Origin: Paraglaciecola mesophila KMM 241
Lineage (GTDB): Bacteria; Pseudomonadota; Gammaproteobacteria; Enterobacterales; Alteromonadaceae
Direction of reading: 5' to 3'
DNA: 64,000 bases
NCBI RefSeq assembly: GCF_000315015.1
Contig: NZ_BAEP01000075.1
Coordinates: 248,001 to 312,000 of the forward strand
Part shown: positions 26,721 to 36,248 of the stretch, in pieces
Layout of the letters: each line of letters opens with the position of its first letter
Numbering within the stretch: position 1 is the first letter of the stretch
Translations under genes and position numbers: made by a program
The notes under the pieces: model-generated
What the model was told of the DNA's origin: nothing
Database searches by the model: none
The model's input: the letters and a program-made list of their open reading frames with translations, nothing else

Positions 26721-27935
26721 ATGAGAAGAGCGGTTATCACCGGATTAGGCATTGTTTCTAGTATTGGTAACAACAAAACTGAAGTCACGAAATCTCTTAG
26801 AGAAGGGCGTTCTGGCATCACTTATTCTGAACAATTTGCCGAAAATGGCATGCGCAGTCATGTTTGGGGCAAAGTTGATATTAACTTAGCTGATCACATT
26901 GACCGTAAAACGTTGCGTTTTATGGGGGATGCCGCAGGTTACGCCTATATTGCGATGCAACAAGCTGTTGAAGATTCAGGTTTGACCCCAGAGATGGTAT
27001 CAAACGTTCGCACAGGTATTATTGCGGGATCTGGCGGTGCGTCTTCTCAACATCAAGTGGAAGCGGTAGACATATTGCGCGAAAAAGGCTTACGCCGCGT
27101 AGGGCCATACATGGTAACGCGCTGCATGGGCAGTACCGTATCAGCCTGCTTGGCTACTCCCTTTAAAATTAAAGGTGTTAACTATTCGATTAGCTCAGCA
27201 TGTTCAACCAGTGCGCACTGTATTGGTAACGCTTTAGAGCAAATTCAGTTAGGCAAGCAAGATATTATTTTTGCTGGTGGTGGTGAAGAGCTGCACTGGA
27301 CGCTATCAATGGAATTTGACGCCATGGGCGCACTTTCTACTAAATATAACGATGAGCCAAGCAAGGCGTCACGTACCTATGACGCGAACCGTGATGGTTT
27401 TGTTGGTGCTGGTGGCGGCGGTATGGTTGTAGTTGAAGAGCTAGAGCACGCACTGGCGCGCGGCGCTAAAATCTATGGCGAAATCGTGGGTTACGGTGCC
27501 ACATCAGACGGTGCAGACATGGTAGCGCCATCAGGCGAAGGTGCTATTCGCTGCATGCAGCAAGCGATGAACGGTATTGATGAGCCAATTGATTATATTA
27601 ATACTCATGGTACCTCTACCCCAGTGGGCGATGTTAAAGAGCTATGGGCTATCGGTGAAGTGTTCGGCGATAACGTTCCACCGCTGAGCGCCACAAAAGC
27701 AATGACCGGTCATGCGCTTGGTGCGGCAGGTGTAAACGAAGCGATTTATAGTCTATTGATGATGGAAAATGACTTTATTGCGCCTTCTATCAACATTGAA
27801 ACATTAGATGAAGCGGCGAAAGGGATGGATGTAGTCACTCAAACCCGTGACGCTAAGCTAAACACGGTGATGTCAAATAGCTTCGGTTTTGGCGGTACAA
27901 ACTGTACTTTGGTGATGCAGCGCTACAAAGGCTAG
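26721..27935 (+). CDS. fabB: Beta-ketoacyl-ACP synthase I
   Basis: A 404-residue 3-oxoacyl-ACP synthase I, the chain-elongating enzyme needed for unsaturated fatty acids. The catalytic triad is visible: Cys near 163 in [13 protein letters not shown], His in [14 protein letters not shown] and His in [16 protein letters not shown], with the C-terminal NSFGFGGTN loop. The N-terminus [16 protein letters not shown] matches E. coli FabB (406 residues), which supports the ATG at 26721 with GAAGG upstream over a TTG at 26703. A strong terminator follows. Confidence 0.96.
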   Translation: MRRAVITGLGIVSSIGNNKTEVTKSLREGRSGITYSEQFAENGMRSHVWGKVDINLADHIDRKTLRFMGDAAGYAYIAMQQAVEDSGLTPEMVSNVRTGIIAGSGGASSQHQVEAVDILREKGLRRVGPYMVTRCMGSTVSACLATPFKIKGVNYSISSACSTSAHCIGNALEQIQLGKQDIIFAGGGEELHWTLSMEFDAMGALSTKYNDEPSKASRTYDANRDGFVGAGGGGMVVVEELEHALARGAKIYGEIVGYGATSDGADMVAPSGEGAIRCMQQAMNGIDEPIDYINTHGTSTPVGDVKELWAIGEVFGDNVPPLSATKAMTGHALGAAGVNEAIYSLLMMENDFIAPSINIETLDEAAKGMDVVTQTRDAKLNTVMSNSFGFGGTNCTLVMQRYKG

Positions 27936-27960
27936 TAGTCCAGCGCATCAATGATGAAAA

Positions 27961-27985
27961 AGCCCGCTATTTAGCGGGCTTTTTT
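27961..27985 (+). terminator. Rho-independent terminator of fabB
   Basis: AGCCCGCT (27961-27968), loop ATTT, AGCGGGCT (27973-27980), followed by TTTTT; preceded by AAAAA, so it could also act on the opposite strand. Confidence 0.92.
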
Positions 27986-28084
27986 ATGTTTTAAAATTTA
28001 GTGTTTCAATAACAATTCCAATAAATTTTCGCTGAGTGGCTAATTATTTAATGACGTTGGTACAACGTTTTAAATGGTTACCAC

Positions 28085-29005
28085 TTAAAAGTAGGTTTCT
28101 TCGAGTTTAACAAACACCTGATTTATGCCAAGCTGCACGTCGTCGATAAATTGATGCAGTTTGTCTTGAATCAAAGATTGAGGATTCGCGCTCATCAACA
28201 GTTTCTCTACTTGCTCTATTTCAGATTTAGTTGCATCGAAGTGTGGCAGTGTTTGCACACATTTATCGACTTCTTGCAGTGTGTGCAGCAATGAACGAGG
28301 GAAGCGCTCTTCAAGCAGTAAAAACTTTAATACATCAGGCCTGCGGATTCTAAGGCGCATTTCTCTTCGATACATTTGATAGGCAGTAAGAGATTTAAGC
28401 ACACTCATCCATTGCAAGTTTTCAAACGCTGACTGTTCGGTTTCTGTTTCTTGTAACAAGGATGCAGAGCGAACATCAATGATCCGTGTGGTCATGTCAG
28501 CGCGCTCCAAATTGCGGCCAATTTTTAAAAAGTGATAGCCTTCATCGTGCGTCATGGTGCCAGCCAATATACCTGTGATCTTTTGTACTGACTCAATGAC
28601 CTCAGTCAAAAATTCATAGCGAGATCGTCGGATAAGCGCTTTTGAATAATTTTCATGGCCATAAATATACAACTCATTGATTTGTTCCCATACTTCTCTC
28701 GGTATGATTTCACGGATTGTTCTGGCATTTTCTCGTGCAAATTCCAAAGAGCTAACAATAGAAGAGGGATCGTTAGGCCCGAATAGTAAAAAGCTTAATA
28801 CACTTTGTTCATCTGCAACATCATAGGCGGTATAAAAAGCAGTTCTGTCGGAGACGATATCCACGAGTGGTTCCCAGCCAAGGACGATGCTCTTAGGCAA
28901 ATCGAGCAATAAATTGGAATTGACGTTTATTAGCCTGGCGGTATTTTCTGCGCGCTCTAAATAGCGGCCTAACCAACACAGATTATTAGCAACTCTAGAT
29001 AACAT
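28085..29005 (-). CDS. Alpha-E domain protein (DUF403)
   Basis: A 306-residue all-helical alpha-E protein. The family opens with MLSRVANNLCWLGRYLERAENTARL, in two blocks, exactly as here, and continues with helices containing conserved Glu/Arg (RENARTIREIIPREVWEQINELY). Alpha-E genes are found next to circularly permuted ATP-grasp ligases, transglutaminases and Anbu in bacteria; their biochemical role is unknown. The ATG at 29005 has GGAGGG at ideal spacing, and the ATP-grasp gene ends two bases upstream. The longer ORF to 29053 is rejected because it overlaps that gene without a ribosome binding site. Confidence 0.9.
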   Translation of the reverse strand: MLSRVANNLCWLGRYLERAENTARLINVNSNLLLDLPKSIVLGWEPLVDIVSDRTAFYTAYDVADEQSVLSFLLFGPNDPSSIVSSLEFARENARTIREIIPREVWEQINELYIYGHENYSKALIRRSRYEFLTEVIESVQKITGILAGTMTHDEGYHFLKIGRNLERADMTTRIIDVRSASLLQETETEQSAFENLQWMSVLKSLTAYQMYRREMRLRIRRPDVLKFLLLEERFPRSLLHTLQEVDKCVQTLPHFDATKSEIEQVEKLLMSANPQSLIQDKLHQFIDDVQLGINQVFVKLEETYF

Positions 29006-29006
29006 A

Positions 29007-30461
29007 TTAATTACCCTCCATATCAACAATCCAGGTATCTTTACTACCACCACCTTGCGAAGAATTAACCACTGTTGAGCCTTTGGTCATCGCCACGCGA
29101 GTAAGGCCTCCCATTGTTACGCACACGTCTTGGCTACTGAGAATAAATGGCCGTAAATCAAGGTGCCGCCCCTCTACTGTATTGCCCACCATAGTGGGTG
29201 CTGTAGAGAGCAATAGCATGGGTTGAGCCACATAATTTCGTGGGTCATCTTTGATCAATTGGCGAAACTCATCGTGCTCTTTGGTACTTGCATGGGGACC
29301 AATTAGCATGCCGTAACCGCCAGATTCGTTAGCTGGTTTAACCACCATTTTCTCAATGTTTGCTAGGACATATTCTTTTTCATCTGGGTTGACGCAGCGA
29401 TAAGTCGGCACGTTTGATAAAAGTGGCTCCTCCTTCAAATAATACTCAATAATTTGCGGTACGTAGCTGTATACCACTTTGTCGTCAGCCACTCCTGAGC
29501 CTGGTGCATTGGCGAGGGCGACATTACCCGCTTTCCAAGCGCGCATGAGACCAGGCACCCCTAAAGTTGATTCAGGGTTGAATACCTCCGGGTCGATAAA
29601 GTCGTCATCGATGCGCCGATAAATAACATCCACACGACTCAGTCCATTAATGGTTCGCATGTAAACGCAGTTATCGTCTTCGACCACTAAATCATCGCCC
29701 ACTACCAACTCTGCACCCATTTGTTGGGCTAAATAAGCATGTTCAAAATACGCCGAATTATAGATTCCTGGCGTAAGCACAACGATTTCTGGTTCAGGAA
29801 TTTCCCGAGGAGAAAGCGCCGCCAGCATGTCGTACAAATCTGAGGGGTAATTGTCGACAGGTAAAATGTCATACTGTCTAAACATCTCTGGGAATACTCG
29901 CTTCATCACTTGTCGGTTTTCAAGCATATAAGACACCCCTGAAGGAACACGCAAATTGTCCTCTAAAACATAAACAGTGCCATGCTGGTCGCGGACTAAA
30001 TCAGAGCCACAGATATGCGCCCAAATTCCCATTGGAGGAGTAACGCCTTTGCACTGGGGTAGAAAGTTTTTCGAGTGGGTTAATAGCTCTTTGGGAAAGA
30101 TGCCATCTTTAATAATGTTTTGCTCGTTATACAGATCGTTGATGAACAGGTTTAATGCTTTGACTCGCTGCTTCAACCCTTTTTCTATTTGTTGCCACTC
30201 TTTGAGTTCAATTAAACGCGGAACAATGTCAAACGGCCATGCTCTGTCTATGGAGCCTTCTTCATCATTGTAAACGCGAAACGTGATCCCCATGACTTTT
30301 ATAGCGGAATCTGCACCAGCTTTGTATTCTTGTAGTTCTACATCAGATAGGTTTTGAATGAATTCACATAATCCTTTGGCGTAAGCCCTTGGTTTTCCGG
30401 GGCTTTTTACTAACTCGTCGTGAAACGGACCCGTGTCGTATTTATTCCAATTAATCGGCAT
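29007..30461 (-). CDS. Circularly permuted ATP-grasp ligase
   Basis: A 484-residue circularly permuted ATP-grasp protein (DUF404/DUF407). Motifs include YDEMLA-type N-terminal helices, VYVLEDNLRVPSGVSYMLENR (two blocks; conserved in this family), VIYRRIDDDFIDP, and the C-terminal MVVKPANESGGYGMLIG, where the lysine and glycine-rich loop bind ATP. These enzymes are predicted COOH-NH2 ligases that form peptide or amide bonds. It is upstream of, and almost contiguous with, the alpha-E gene. Divergent from Anbu at 30623, sharing a 161-bp promoter region. The substrate is not known. Confidence 0.9.
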   Translation of the reverse strand: MPINWNKYDTGPFHDELVKSPGKPRAYAKGLCEFIQNLSDVELQEYKAGADSAIKVMGITFRVYNDEEGSIDRAWPFDIVPRLIELKEWQQIEKGLKQRVKALNLFINDLYNEQNIIKDGIFPKELLTHSKNFLPQCKGVTPPMGIWAHICGSDLVRDQHGTVYVLEDNLRVPSGVSYMLENRQVMKRVFPEMFRQYDILPVDNYPSDLYDMLAALSPREIPEPEIVVLTPGIYNSAYFEHAYLAQQMGAELVVGDDLVVEDDNCVYMRTINGLSRVDVIYRRIDDDFIDPEVFNPESTLGVPGLMRAWKAGNVALANAPGSGVADDKVVYSYVPQIIEYYLKEEPLLSNVPTYRCVNPDEKEYVLANIEKMVVKPANESGGYGMLIGPHASTKEHDEFRQLIKDDPRNYVAQPMLLLSTAPTMVGNTVEGRHLDLRPFILSSQDVCVTMGGLTRVAMTKGSTVVNSSQGGGSKDTWIVDMEGN

Positions 30462-30622
30462 ACTGAGCTCTCCATCTTGTTAGCTGCTTGTTTAGTATAC
30501 GACTTTAGGATGGATTTGATACAAAAACGTCTTGACGTTTATATTGGCTTCATTTCAAATCGAGAGCCATAATACGGTGGATTTTCTGTGGCTACGTTAG
30601 CGAATAGTTTAGGTAAATAAAT

Positions 30623-31369
30623 ATGACATATTGTTTAGCGATAAGTGTGGATGACGGCCTAGTTTTCGCGTCTGATTCTCGTACCAATGCAGGGGTAGAT
30701 TACGTCGCGACGTACAGTAAAATGAGTCGCTTTGTATTTGATGATAATCGCGTGTTGGTTTTACTTACCTCCGGTAGCTTGGCCACTTCTCAAGCCGTTG
30801 TTAATGCAATTAAACGAGACTTGGACGATCCTGAGTCTGAGTTTGATATTAGCCAAGGAAAATATTTGCATGAGGTCGCTCAGTACATTGGAAAATTGAG
30901 CCAGCATGAACAGCAAATACATGGTGAGGCGTTTGAAAAATCAAATAGCAGTAACGAATCTAGCTTCATACTAGGCGGTCAAATAAAGGGACAGCCTTGC
31001 GAGATTTACCTTATTTACCCGCAAGGAAATTTTATTTCTGCGTCCGCTGAAACGCCGTATCTTCAAATTGGTGAGAGCAAATATGGTAAGCCGATTTTGG
31101 ATAGGATCATCAGTGCAGATATCTCTTTATCAGATGCTGCGCGCTGTGCGGTCATATCCCTTGATTCGACCATGCGCAGCAACGTGTCAGTGGGGCCGCC
31201 AATAGAACTTACATTGCACAAGCGAGATATATTTCAACCACCTGAACATTTGGTTTTAAGTGCTACCAGCGATGATTATCAATCGATTCAAGCCCAGTGG
31301 AACAACGGTATAAAATCAGCCTTTAATCAGTTACCAAAGCTGGATTGGGACAAATATAATCGCTATTAA
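30623..31369 (+). CDS. anbu: Anbu, bacterial proteasome-like Ntn hydrolase
   Basis: A 248-residue member of the Anbu family, the proteasome beta-subunit homologue thought to be ancestral to HslV and the 20S core. After removal of Met1 the nucleophile would be Thr2 (MTYCLAISV); Asp18 (FASDSRTNAG) and Lys33 (YSKMSRF) sit where the proteasome triad is expected. Known Anbu proteins self-assemble into open lock-washer or ring complexes and have weak or undetected peptidase activity. It is divergent from the ATP-grasp gene and overlaps the convergent zinc-peptidase gene by 47 bp. No unfoldase is encoded nearby. Confidence 0.9.
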   Translation: MTYCLAISVDDGLVFASDSRTNAGVDYVATYSKMSRFVFDDNRVLVLLTSGSLATSQAVVNAIKRDLDDPESEFDISQGKYLHEVAQYIGKLSQHEQQIHGEAFEKSNSSNESSFILGGQIKGQPCEIYLIYPQGNFISASAETPYLQIGESKYGKPILDRIISADISLSDAARCAVISLDSTMRSNVSVGPPIELTLHKRDIFQPPEHLVLSATSDDYQSIQAQWNNGIKSAFNQLPKLDWDKYNRY

Positions 31370-32444
31370 GCTTACTGGATATAACCTCATGCACGAAGCG
31401 AAGTTTGTCCAGCGCTGTAATAGAAATGACAAACGGGTAAGCATCATCTAAACCCATGCTGCGATTGAGCCCGTTTAACGCTTTCGTTAGCTGGCACCAG
31501 TTATCAAATAAATGGGTGAAGCTCGAAGCGATGAAAACCTGATCGTGAATTTCATTTGAAGGGATGGGATTAGCAATTTTAATTCCGGCAAGCGAAAAAT
31601 CAAAATCGTTGGCGGTTTCTAGTGTGTCTATCATGTGTAAATAATGCGCCCAAGTCTCAGCCCAATCTTCCCATGGGTGCATACTCGCATAAGCGCTGAC
31701 CCACACATTTTGCCAATTGCTGGATGGTCCGTGCTTGTAATATTTTTGCATCGAATCGACATAACTTGAACGTTCGTCACCGAACAGGCGGCGGAATTCA
31801 GTTATCTTGTCACTGTGCGCAATTAACCTGTCCCAATAGTAGTGACCTGATTCATGCCTGAAATGCCCGACGAGCGTGCGATATCGCTCACCCATTTTCT
31901 CACGCATATCAATACGTGTGCTATGGTCGGCCTCGTTGATATTGATGGTGATCAGTCCACTGGCGTGTCCAGTGGTGACAAAATTTTTGACCGTAAGCTC
32001 ATTACCGTATTGGTCTTCAATTTCATCTTGTAAAAACGCAAACCCTAACCCAGTTGGGTTACTTGAGCTCTTACCTTCAATGGGTAAACCCAGCCTGATG
32101 ACATTATATAATAGGCGTCGCTTAGCTTGCTCCAAGCGAAACCAAAGCGTCAAATTTTCAGGCTCAGCCAAATTCGGGATCACTTCATTCAATCGGCAAG
32201 AGATGCAATACTCGTTGTCATCGTCAAAGCTAACCATCCAGTTACACACATTATGGTCTGCGTAATTTTTGCACTTACGATAAAGCTTGCCGTTACATGA
32301 AGCTTGTAAGTTGCCATATTGATTGGTGGTAAAGGCGCTCAGTTTTGCTTCATCTGCTATAAAGCCGAGCATTAATCCACAGGAGACGCATTGAGAGTTG
32401 GCAAAATGCAAGGTATTGGTGCACTGGCAAGTAAAGGTTTTCAA
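31323..32444 (-). CDS. Putative zinc-binding metallopeptidase
   Basis: A 373-residue protein with an N-terminal zinc-ribbon-like region (CQC at 6-8, CVSC at 19-22, a CRLNE-type CISC at about 82) and a metallopeptidase domain with VGHFRHESGHYYWDRLI, where HESGH is the HExxH zinc motif with a Trp following. The C-terminal DDAYPFVIS motif is also family-typical. It belongs to a group of predicted zinc peptidases found near Anbu and ATP-grasp genes. Its 3' end overlaps the end of Anbu on the opposite strand. Substrate unknown. Confidence 0.82.
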   Translation of the reverse strand: MKTFTCQCTNTLHFANSQCVSCGLMLGFIADEAKLSAFTTNQYGNLQASCNGKLYRKCKNYADHNVCNWMVSFDDDNEYCISCRLNEVIPNLAEPENLTLWFRLEQAKRRLLYNVIRLGLPIEGKSSSNPTGLGFAFLQDEIEDQYGNELTVKNFVTTGHASGLITININEADHSTRIDMREKMGERYRTLVGHFRHESGHYYWDRLIAHSDKITEFRRLFGDERSSYVDSMQKYYKHGPSSNWQNVWVSAYASMHPWEDWAETWAHYLHMIDTLETANDFDFSLAGIKIANPIPSNEIHDQVFIASSFTHLFDNWCQLTKALNGLNRSMGLDDAYPFVISITALDKLRFVHEVISSKLNSDYICPNPALVTD

Positions 32445-32819
32445 GCAAACACTCCTGATAATTCACTGCAGATGTGCGGTGATATTCGATTGTAGCAAGC
32501 TAGTGTGTTTATCCGAATAACTTACGCACTGAATTTAGCCGTTTATTTTGCAACACGGTGTTAACCCGGTGATAACCGACATATAAAGTCATTGCAGCTT
32601 TGTGATGCTGTTAGCTAATTGGGGTATTTGTAGGTATGTCGTTAATGGTGTTTTATAAACTTTCGCAAATAGCGTAAATCCGCGAAATTATGAGAAATTA
32701 GCATTGCATGTAACGGCATAAGTTGGTTACCTTGCGCACAAATAGAGCACCTTGAACGCCGATTCGAGGGATAGTTCATCTTCATTTTTGTTATTCATCA
32801 GCTTTAAACTGGAGTATTT
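32445..32819. other. 375-bp divergent intergenic region
   Basis: This lies between the peptidase and MFS transporter genes. No ORF or structured RNA was recognised. A GGAG eleven bases before 32820 is the transporter's ribosome binding site. Confidence 0.5.
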
Positions 32820-34001
32820 ATGGATCGCCGCGCGGCTACATCAGTCATCTTTGCTGGATTTTTCTTTCTTGGCATGGTGTTCATTCTATGGGGCGTATTG
32901 CTACCGGACTTAGCTGAAAGCCTCGCTATGAGCGAAGTCATCAGTGGTGCGTTTTTTACATTGATATCAATTGGTATGATCCTCGGTGCCATTTTAGGCG
33001 GTAAGTATGCACAAAAGTTCGACTTTATGTCGTTATTTGCGGTGCTGCTAGTGTGTGTGTTGACGTTGTTGATTGCAATTTCGTTTGTTCAACATTGGAT
33101 CTGGTTACTCGCGGGGGCCCTTGTGCTGGGTATGTTTGCCTCTAGTTTATTTACCATAGGTCACACTGTAATCGCCCGCCTACATGCTGAGCGCCGCTCG
33201 GCAATGATGGGTTTTATGGATTTTATGTTTAGTTTAGGCACGTTGGCAGCGCCATTTTATGTCTCAGGTCTGTACTTGATAGAACATGATTGGCGTTGGC
33301 CATTGCGTATTTTAGCCATCGGTTTACTCGTACTAGCGGTTTATACATGGCGCGTGGCACATCAGGGCAAAAAATTAATTGCGCCCGAAGAAGCGAAAAA
33401 GAATCGAAAAAGTCTATCTTATGGGGATATTATTCGTCGCCCAGTCTTTATTTTTCTGGCCCTCGCTGCATTTGGCTATGGCATGGTTGAGTTTGGTAAC
33501 GCCAACTGGTTTGTGAGTTATGCCCAAAATGGTCACGGATTTAGCGGTGAGCAATCTCGGTTAGTATTCGCCTTTTTTACCGCGGGTATGGTGGTAAGTC
33601 GCCTTGTATTTGCGCTGTTACTGAAGTGGTTAACCTCACACAGATTGATGCTGATTTTGGCTACAATCATGGTTGCTGGTAGTTTTATGATTAAACTCGC
33701 AGTCGATCCTGTTGTGATGTCGTGGGGCAATTTCATGCTGGGACTAGGTTTAGGCGGTTTATTTCCGCTAATGCTCTCAGCGGCGATGGATGTGGACAGC
33801 GACAAAGGGCCGATTATCTCTGGGTTGTGCGTTATTGGTTCATCTATTGGCGTGCAGGTAGCGTCTTTCAGCACAGGCTTGTGGGCCCATTTCGCCCCGT
33901 TAACCACTGCTTTTTGGGTCATACCCATCGGAGGTGCTTGGCTTTGGTTCATGACGTGGGCTTATAGCCGCTTTGTTAAACAGCATATTGCCAGTCAGTA
34001 G
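32820..34001 (+). CDS. Major facilitator superfamily transporter
   Basis: A 393-residue protein with twelve predicted helices and the MFS loop motif GGKYAQKFD between helices 2 and 3. The C-terminal half includes GLGLGGLFPLMLSAAMD. Sequence gives no substrate; the fold resembles sugar or small-solute permeases. Its place between the zinc peptidase and the transglutaminase genes suggests it might move a product or substrate of the Anbu-associated system, but no co-directional operon supports this. CTGGAG precedes the start at 32820. Confidence 0.85.
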   Translation: MDRRAATSVIFAGFFFLGMVFILWGVLLPDLAESLAMSEVISGAFFTLISIGMILGAILGGKYAQKFDFMSLFAVLLVCVLTLLIAISFVQHWIWLLAGALVLGMFASSLFTIGHTVIARLHAERRSAMMGFMDFMFSLGTLAAPFYVSGLYLIEHDWRWPLRILAIGLLVLAVYTWRVAHQGKKLIAPEEAKKNRKSLSYGDIIRRPVFIFLALAAFGYGMVEFGNANWFVSYAQNGHGFSGEQSRLVFAFFTAGMVVSRLVFALLLKWLTSHRLMLILATIMVAGSFMIKLAVDPVVMSWGNFMLGLGLGGLFPLMLSAAMDVDSDKGPIISGLCVIGSSIGVQVASFSTGLWAHFAPLTTAFWVIPIGGAWLWFMTWAYSRFVKQHIASQ

Positions 34002-34301
34002 CGTTGAAGCTACACCTATATATGCACCTGCAAAGACATAATCAAGCGCACCTATAAACTCGCTTGGAAGTGAGCACATAGGGTGCCTAAATGTGCATTT
34101 ATGAGGCGATATTTTTTTGTTGCTTTAACGGTTACGACAGATTTAATTGGCCTGAGCCCCTTACTACAAAGCGGACGGTAATTAATTACCCCATCAATTT
34201 TGATAGTGGATGGAATTAGAACCATCAGTCGAGACTGAATTTGCATGATAAGCTAATAAATCCCCTGACCGACAGTTTGCTGCCGCTTTTTTATTGCCTC
34301 T
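34002..34301. other. 300-bp convergent intergenic region
   Basis: Between the stops of the MFS and transglutaminase genes. It contains the perfect 14-bp palindrome GGTAATTAATTACC at 34177-34190 but no convincing terminator. A 64-codon minus-strand ORF at 34052-34246 lacks coding character. Confidence 0.5.
34177..34190. promoter_or_regulatory. Perfect 14-bp palindrome
   Basis: GGTAATT followed by AATTACC, a complete dyad, in a non-coding gap between convergent genes. The AT core resembles a dimeric transcription-factor operator, but no promoter is near. A chance palindrome of this length is uncommon but not rare in 64 kb. Confidence 0.4.
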
Positions 34302-35144
34302 CTATTGCTTCTCTATTGTTAGCTGGGTGAGCAGTTGTGATGTTGCGCTGCCCCGAATACCTCCCGACACTGGCATGGTATTTTCAGCGATGGCACTAGA
34401 GGCAACCGAAAAATGCGTGTTTCCTGTTAACATTCCATGACTCGGGTCAAAACCTAGCCATCCCGTGCCAGGAATAAACACTTCTACCCAGGCATGTAAC
34501 TCATATATGGGTTTTTCCATATCAAAATAGAAGTAACCGCTGACAAAACGTGCGGCAATACCGTGATTTCGCAGAATATTGATTTGCATCCAAGTCAAAT
34601 CGCGGCAAGAGCCTCTCTTCAGTTTAAAGGTTTGATTAGGTGACATTGGTGGACCACTTTCCCGATACTCAACGATAAAGTCTTGATGTATTTGGGTGGT
34701 AAGGTTGGTCACAAAGGCGACAGTATTACATTGCGCCGCGTCGAGTATCGTGTTGGCATAATCTAGCAGTTCTTGATTTAGCGCTTGCTTCTGTAATGAA
34801 GCAAATAGTATCTGATACTGATGTTCAGAATAGGTAAAAGGTAAGGTATTAAATGAATCTGGGTGGATAATGAAATTGAATGGATTATGGTCTTTTGTTT
34901 CAAGATAACTTTCCACATGGATTGTCAGGCGGTTTGTGAGTGTTTCAAACCAGCAGAAGTCTATCGTATTATGTTCTTCGTCTTCAATAATGCTGTGCCC
35001 TTGAGGTGCTGATTTTAGGGATATAGAAAAATGGGTAACGTCGATAAATGGGGTTTGTTTCGGGCGAAACCTCAGGTAATGGGGCTCTAAAAATACGTCG
35101 CCATCAAATAAATAGGTGGTCTCATGGATTATCTTATAATTCAT
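34302..35144 (-). CDS. Transglutaminase-like cysteine protein
   Basis: A 280-residue protein with a beta-rich N-terminal domain and a C-terminal transglutaminase-like core. The catalytic Cys is in RGSCRDLTWMQINILRNHG, the His in LHAWVEVFIPGTGWLGFDPSHG, which also supplies the Asp. This family is regularly found with alpha-E and circularly permuted ATP-grasp genes, and may cut or cross-link amide bonds. The ATG at 35144 has GAGGGAG upstream; the ORF to 35216 lacks one. It lies four kilobases from the other members of the set and in its own transcription unit. Confidence 0.87.
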   Translation of the reverse strand: MNYKIIHETTYLFDGDVFLEPHYLRFRPKQTPFIDVTHFSISLKSAPQGHSIIEDEEHNTIDFCWFETLTNRLTIHVESYLETKDHNPFNFIIHPDSFNTLPFTYSEHQYQILFASLQKQALNQELLDYANTILDAAQCNTVAFVTNLTTQIHQDFIVEYRESGPPMSPNQTFKLKRGSCRDLTWMQINILRNHGIAARFVSGYFYFDMEKPIYELHAWVEVFIPGTGWLGFDPSHGMLTGNTHFSVASSAIAENTMPVSGGIRGSATSQLLTQLTIEKQ

Positions 35145-35346
35145 GTTGCTCTCCCTCGTAATATTAACCACTGGGCGATTTGTTGCCAGATAATAGCATG
35201 TATACGAAGTGGTCACGCGTCAATACATTAAACGTCTATTCCTTATTCTTTGGTCAACTGACGATATTTATAAAACGTTGTAGGGTTAAAGCAAACCTAA
35301 ACAAAACTCTGCTACACTGCGTTTTTTTCATTATCCGGGAATCGTC

Positions 35347-36195
35347 ATGTGGACTTGCCCTGCCTGTCAGTCGCCTTTACTTTCATCTGAACGCACCTAT
35401 AAGTGCGCTGCTGGGCACACTTATGATGTGGCAAAAGAAGGTTACGTTAATTTACTGCTCGCTCATCATAAGAACAGTAAAGAGCCTGGTGACAACAAAC
35501 AGATGGTCAATGCTAGACGCTCCTTTTTGGAGCAAGGGTATTACCAACCACTGGCCACTAGAATGGCTGAATTGTTAAGTGAGTATGTTCGTTCACAGCA
35601 GCATAATGACGAAGCCGCGGCAAGCTCAAATGTATTCGATGCAGGCTGTGGTGAAGGTTACTATTTGCATCGTATTCTAACGTCAATCAATGAGCAGTCC
35701 CAGAGCTCTAAAGTCATTGGCGCTGGTTTAGACATTTCAAAAATTGCAGTGCAAAAGGCTGCTAAAAAGTACCCTGAGAGCGAATTTTGCGTTGCTAGCA
35801 GCTTTGCTATTCCTGTACCCAATGCAAGTCAGCAAGGCGTTATCCAAGTGTTTGCGCCGAGTAGCGAGCAAGAAATTTTGCGTATTTTGGATAAAGCCGG
35901 GATCTGGTTACAAGTGAACCCGGCCCCTGAACACTTAGCTGAGCTAAAAGCCTGTGTATATGCGGCACCTGCTGAACATAAACCGTCACCTCCCGTACCA
36001 CTGGGATTCGAATTGGCGCATGAGGAAACATTGGCGTTTGATTTTGAGCTAGCAGAGCCTGAGATGCGAATGAACTTGCTAATGATGACACCCTATTATT
36101 GGTCTACATCGGTGGAAAACACGCAGCGAATCAAAGAGCTACTGACTCACGTCAGTGCGCATTTCTCATTACGATTGTTGCGTAAAGTTGATTAG
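35347..36195 (+). CDS. rlmA: 23S rRNA (guanine-745-N1)-methyltransferase
   Basis: A 282-residue RlmA (RrmA), which methylates G745 of 23S rRNA. The zinc finger is at the N-terminus (CPAC at 4-7, CAAGH at about 21-25), followed by YVNLLLAHHKNSKEPGDNKQM and the SAM fold VFDAGCGEGYYLHRI. Later FAPSSEQEILRILDKAG and MTPYYWS match E. coli RlmA. The start ATG at 35347 gives the usual N-terminus. Followed by a terminator shared with convergent yejM. Confidence 0.93.
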   Translation: MWTCPACQSPLLSSERTYKCAAGHTYDVAKEGYVNLLLAHHKNSKEPGDNKQMVNARRSFLEQGYYQPLATRMAELLSEYVRSQQHNDEAAASSNVFDAGCGEGYYLHRILTSINEQSQSSKVIGAGLDISKIAVQKAAKKYPESEFCVASSFAIPVPNASQQGVIQVFAPSSEQEILRILDKAGIWLQVNPAPEHLAELKACVYAAPAEHKPSPPVPLGFELAHEETLAFDFELAEPEMRMNLLMMTPYYWSTSVENTQRIKELLTHVSAHFSLRLLRKVD

Positions 36196-36202
36196 CGGGC
36201 AC

Positions 36203-36228
36203 AAAAAAGCCTGCAGAAGCAGGCTTTT
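36203..36228. terminator. Bidirectional terminator between rlmA and yejM
   Basis: AAAAAAGCCTGC, loop AGAA, GCAGGCTTTTC. The A-run before and T-run after the stem allow termination of both convergent genes. Confidence 0.8.
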
Positions 36229-36248
36229 CGATCCTTCGATATTCAAAT

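Noticed and set aside
34052-34246. 64-codon minus-strand ORF in the MFS-transglutaminase gap
   Set aside because: No ribosome binding site, no hydrophobic or motif content, and it overlaps the palindrome region. Probably chance.
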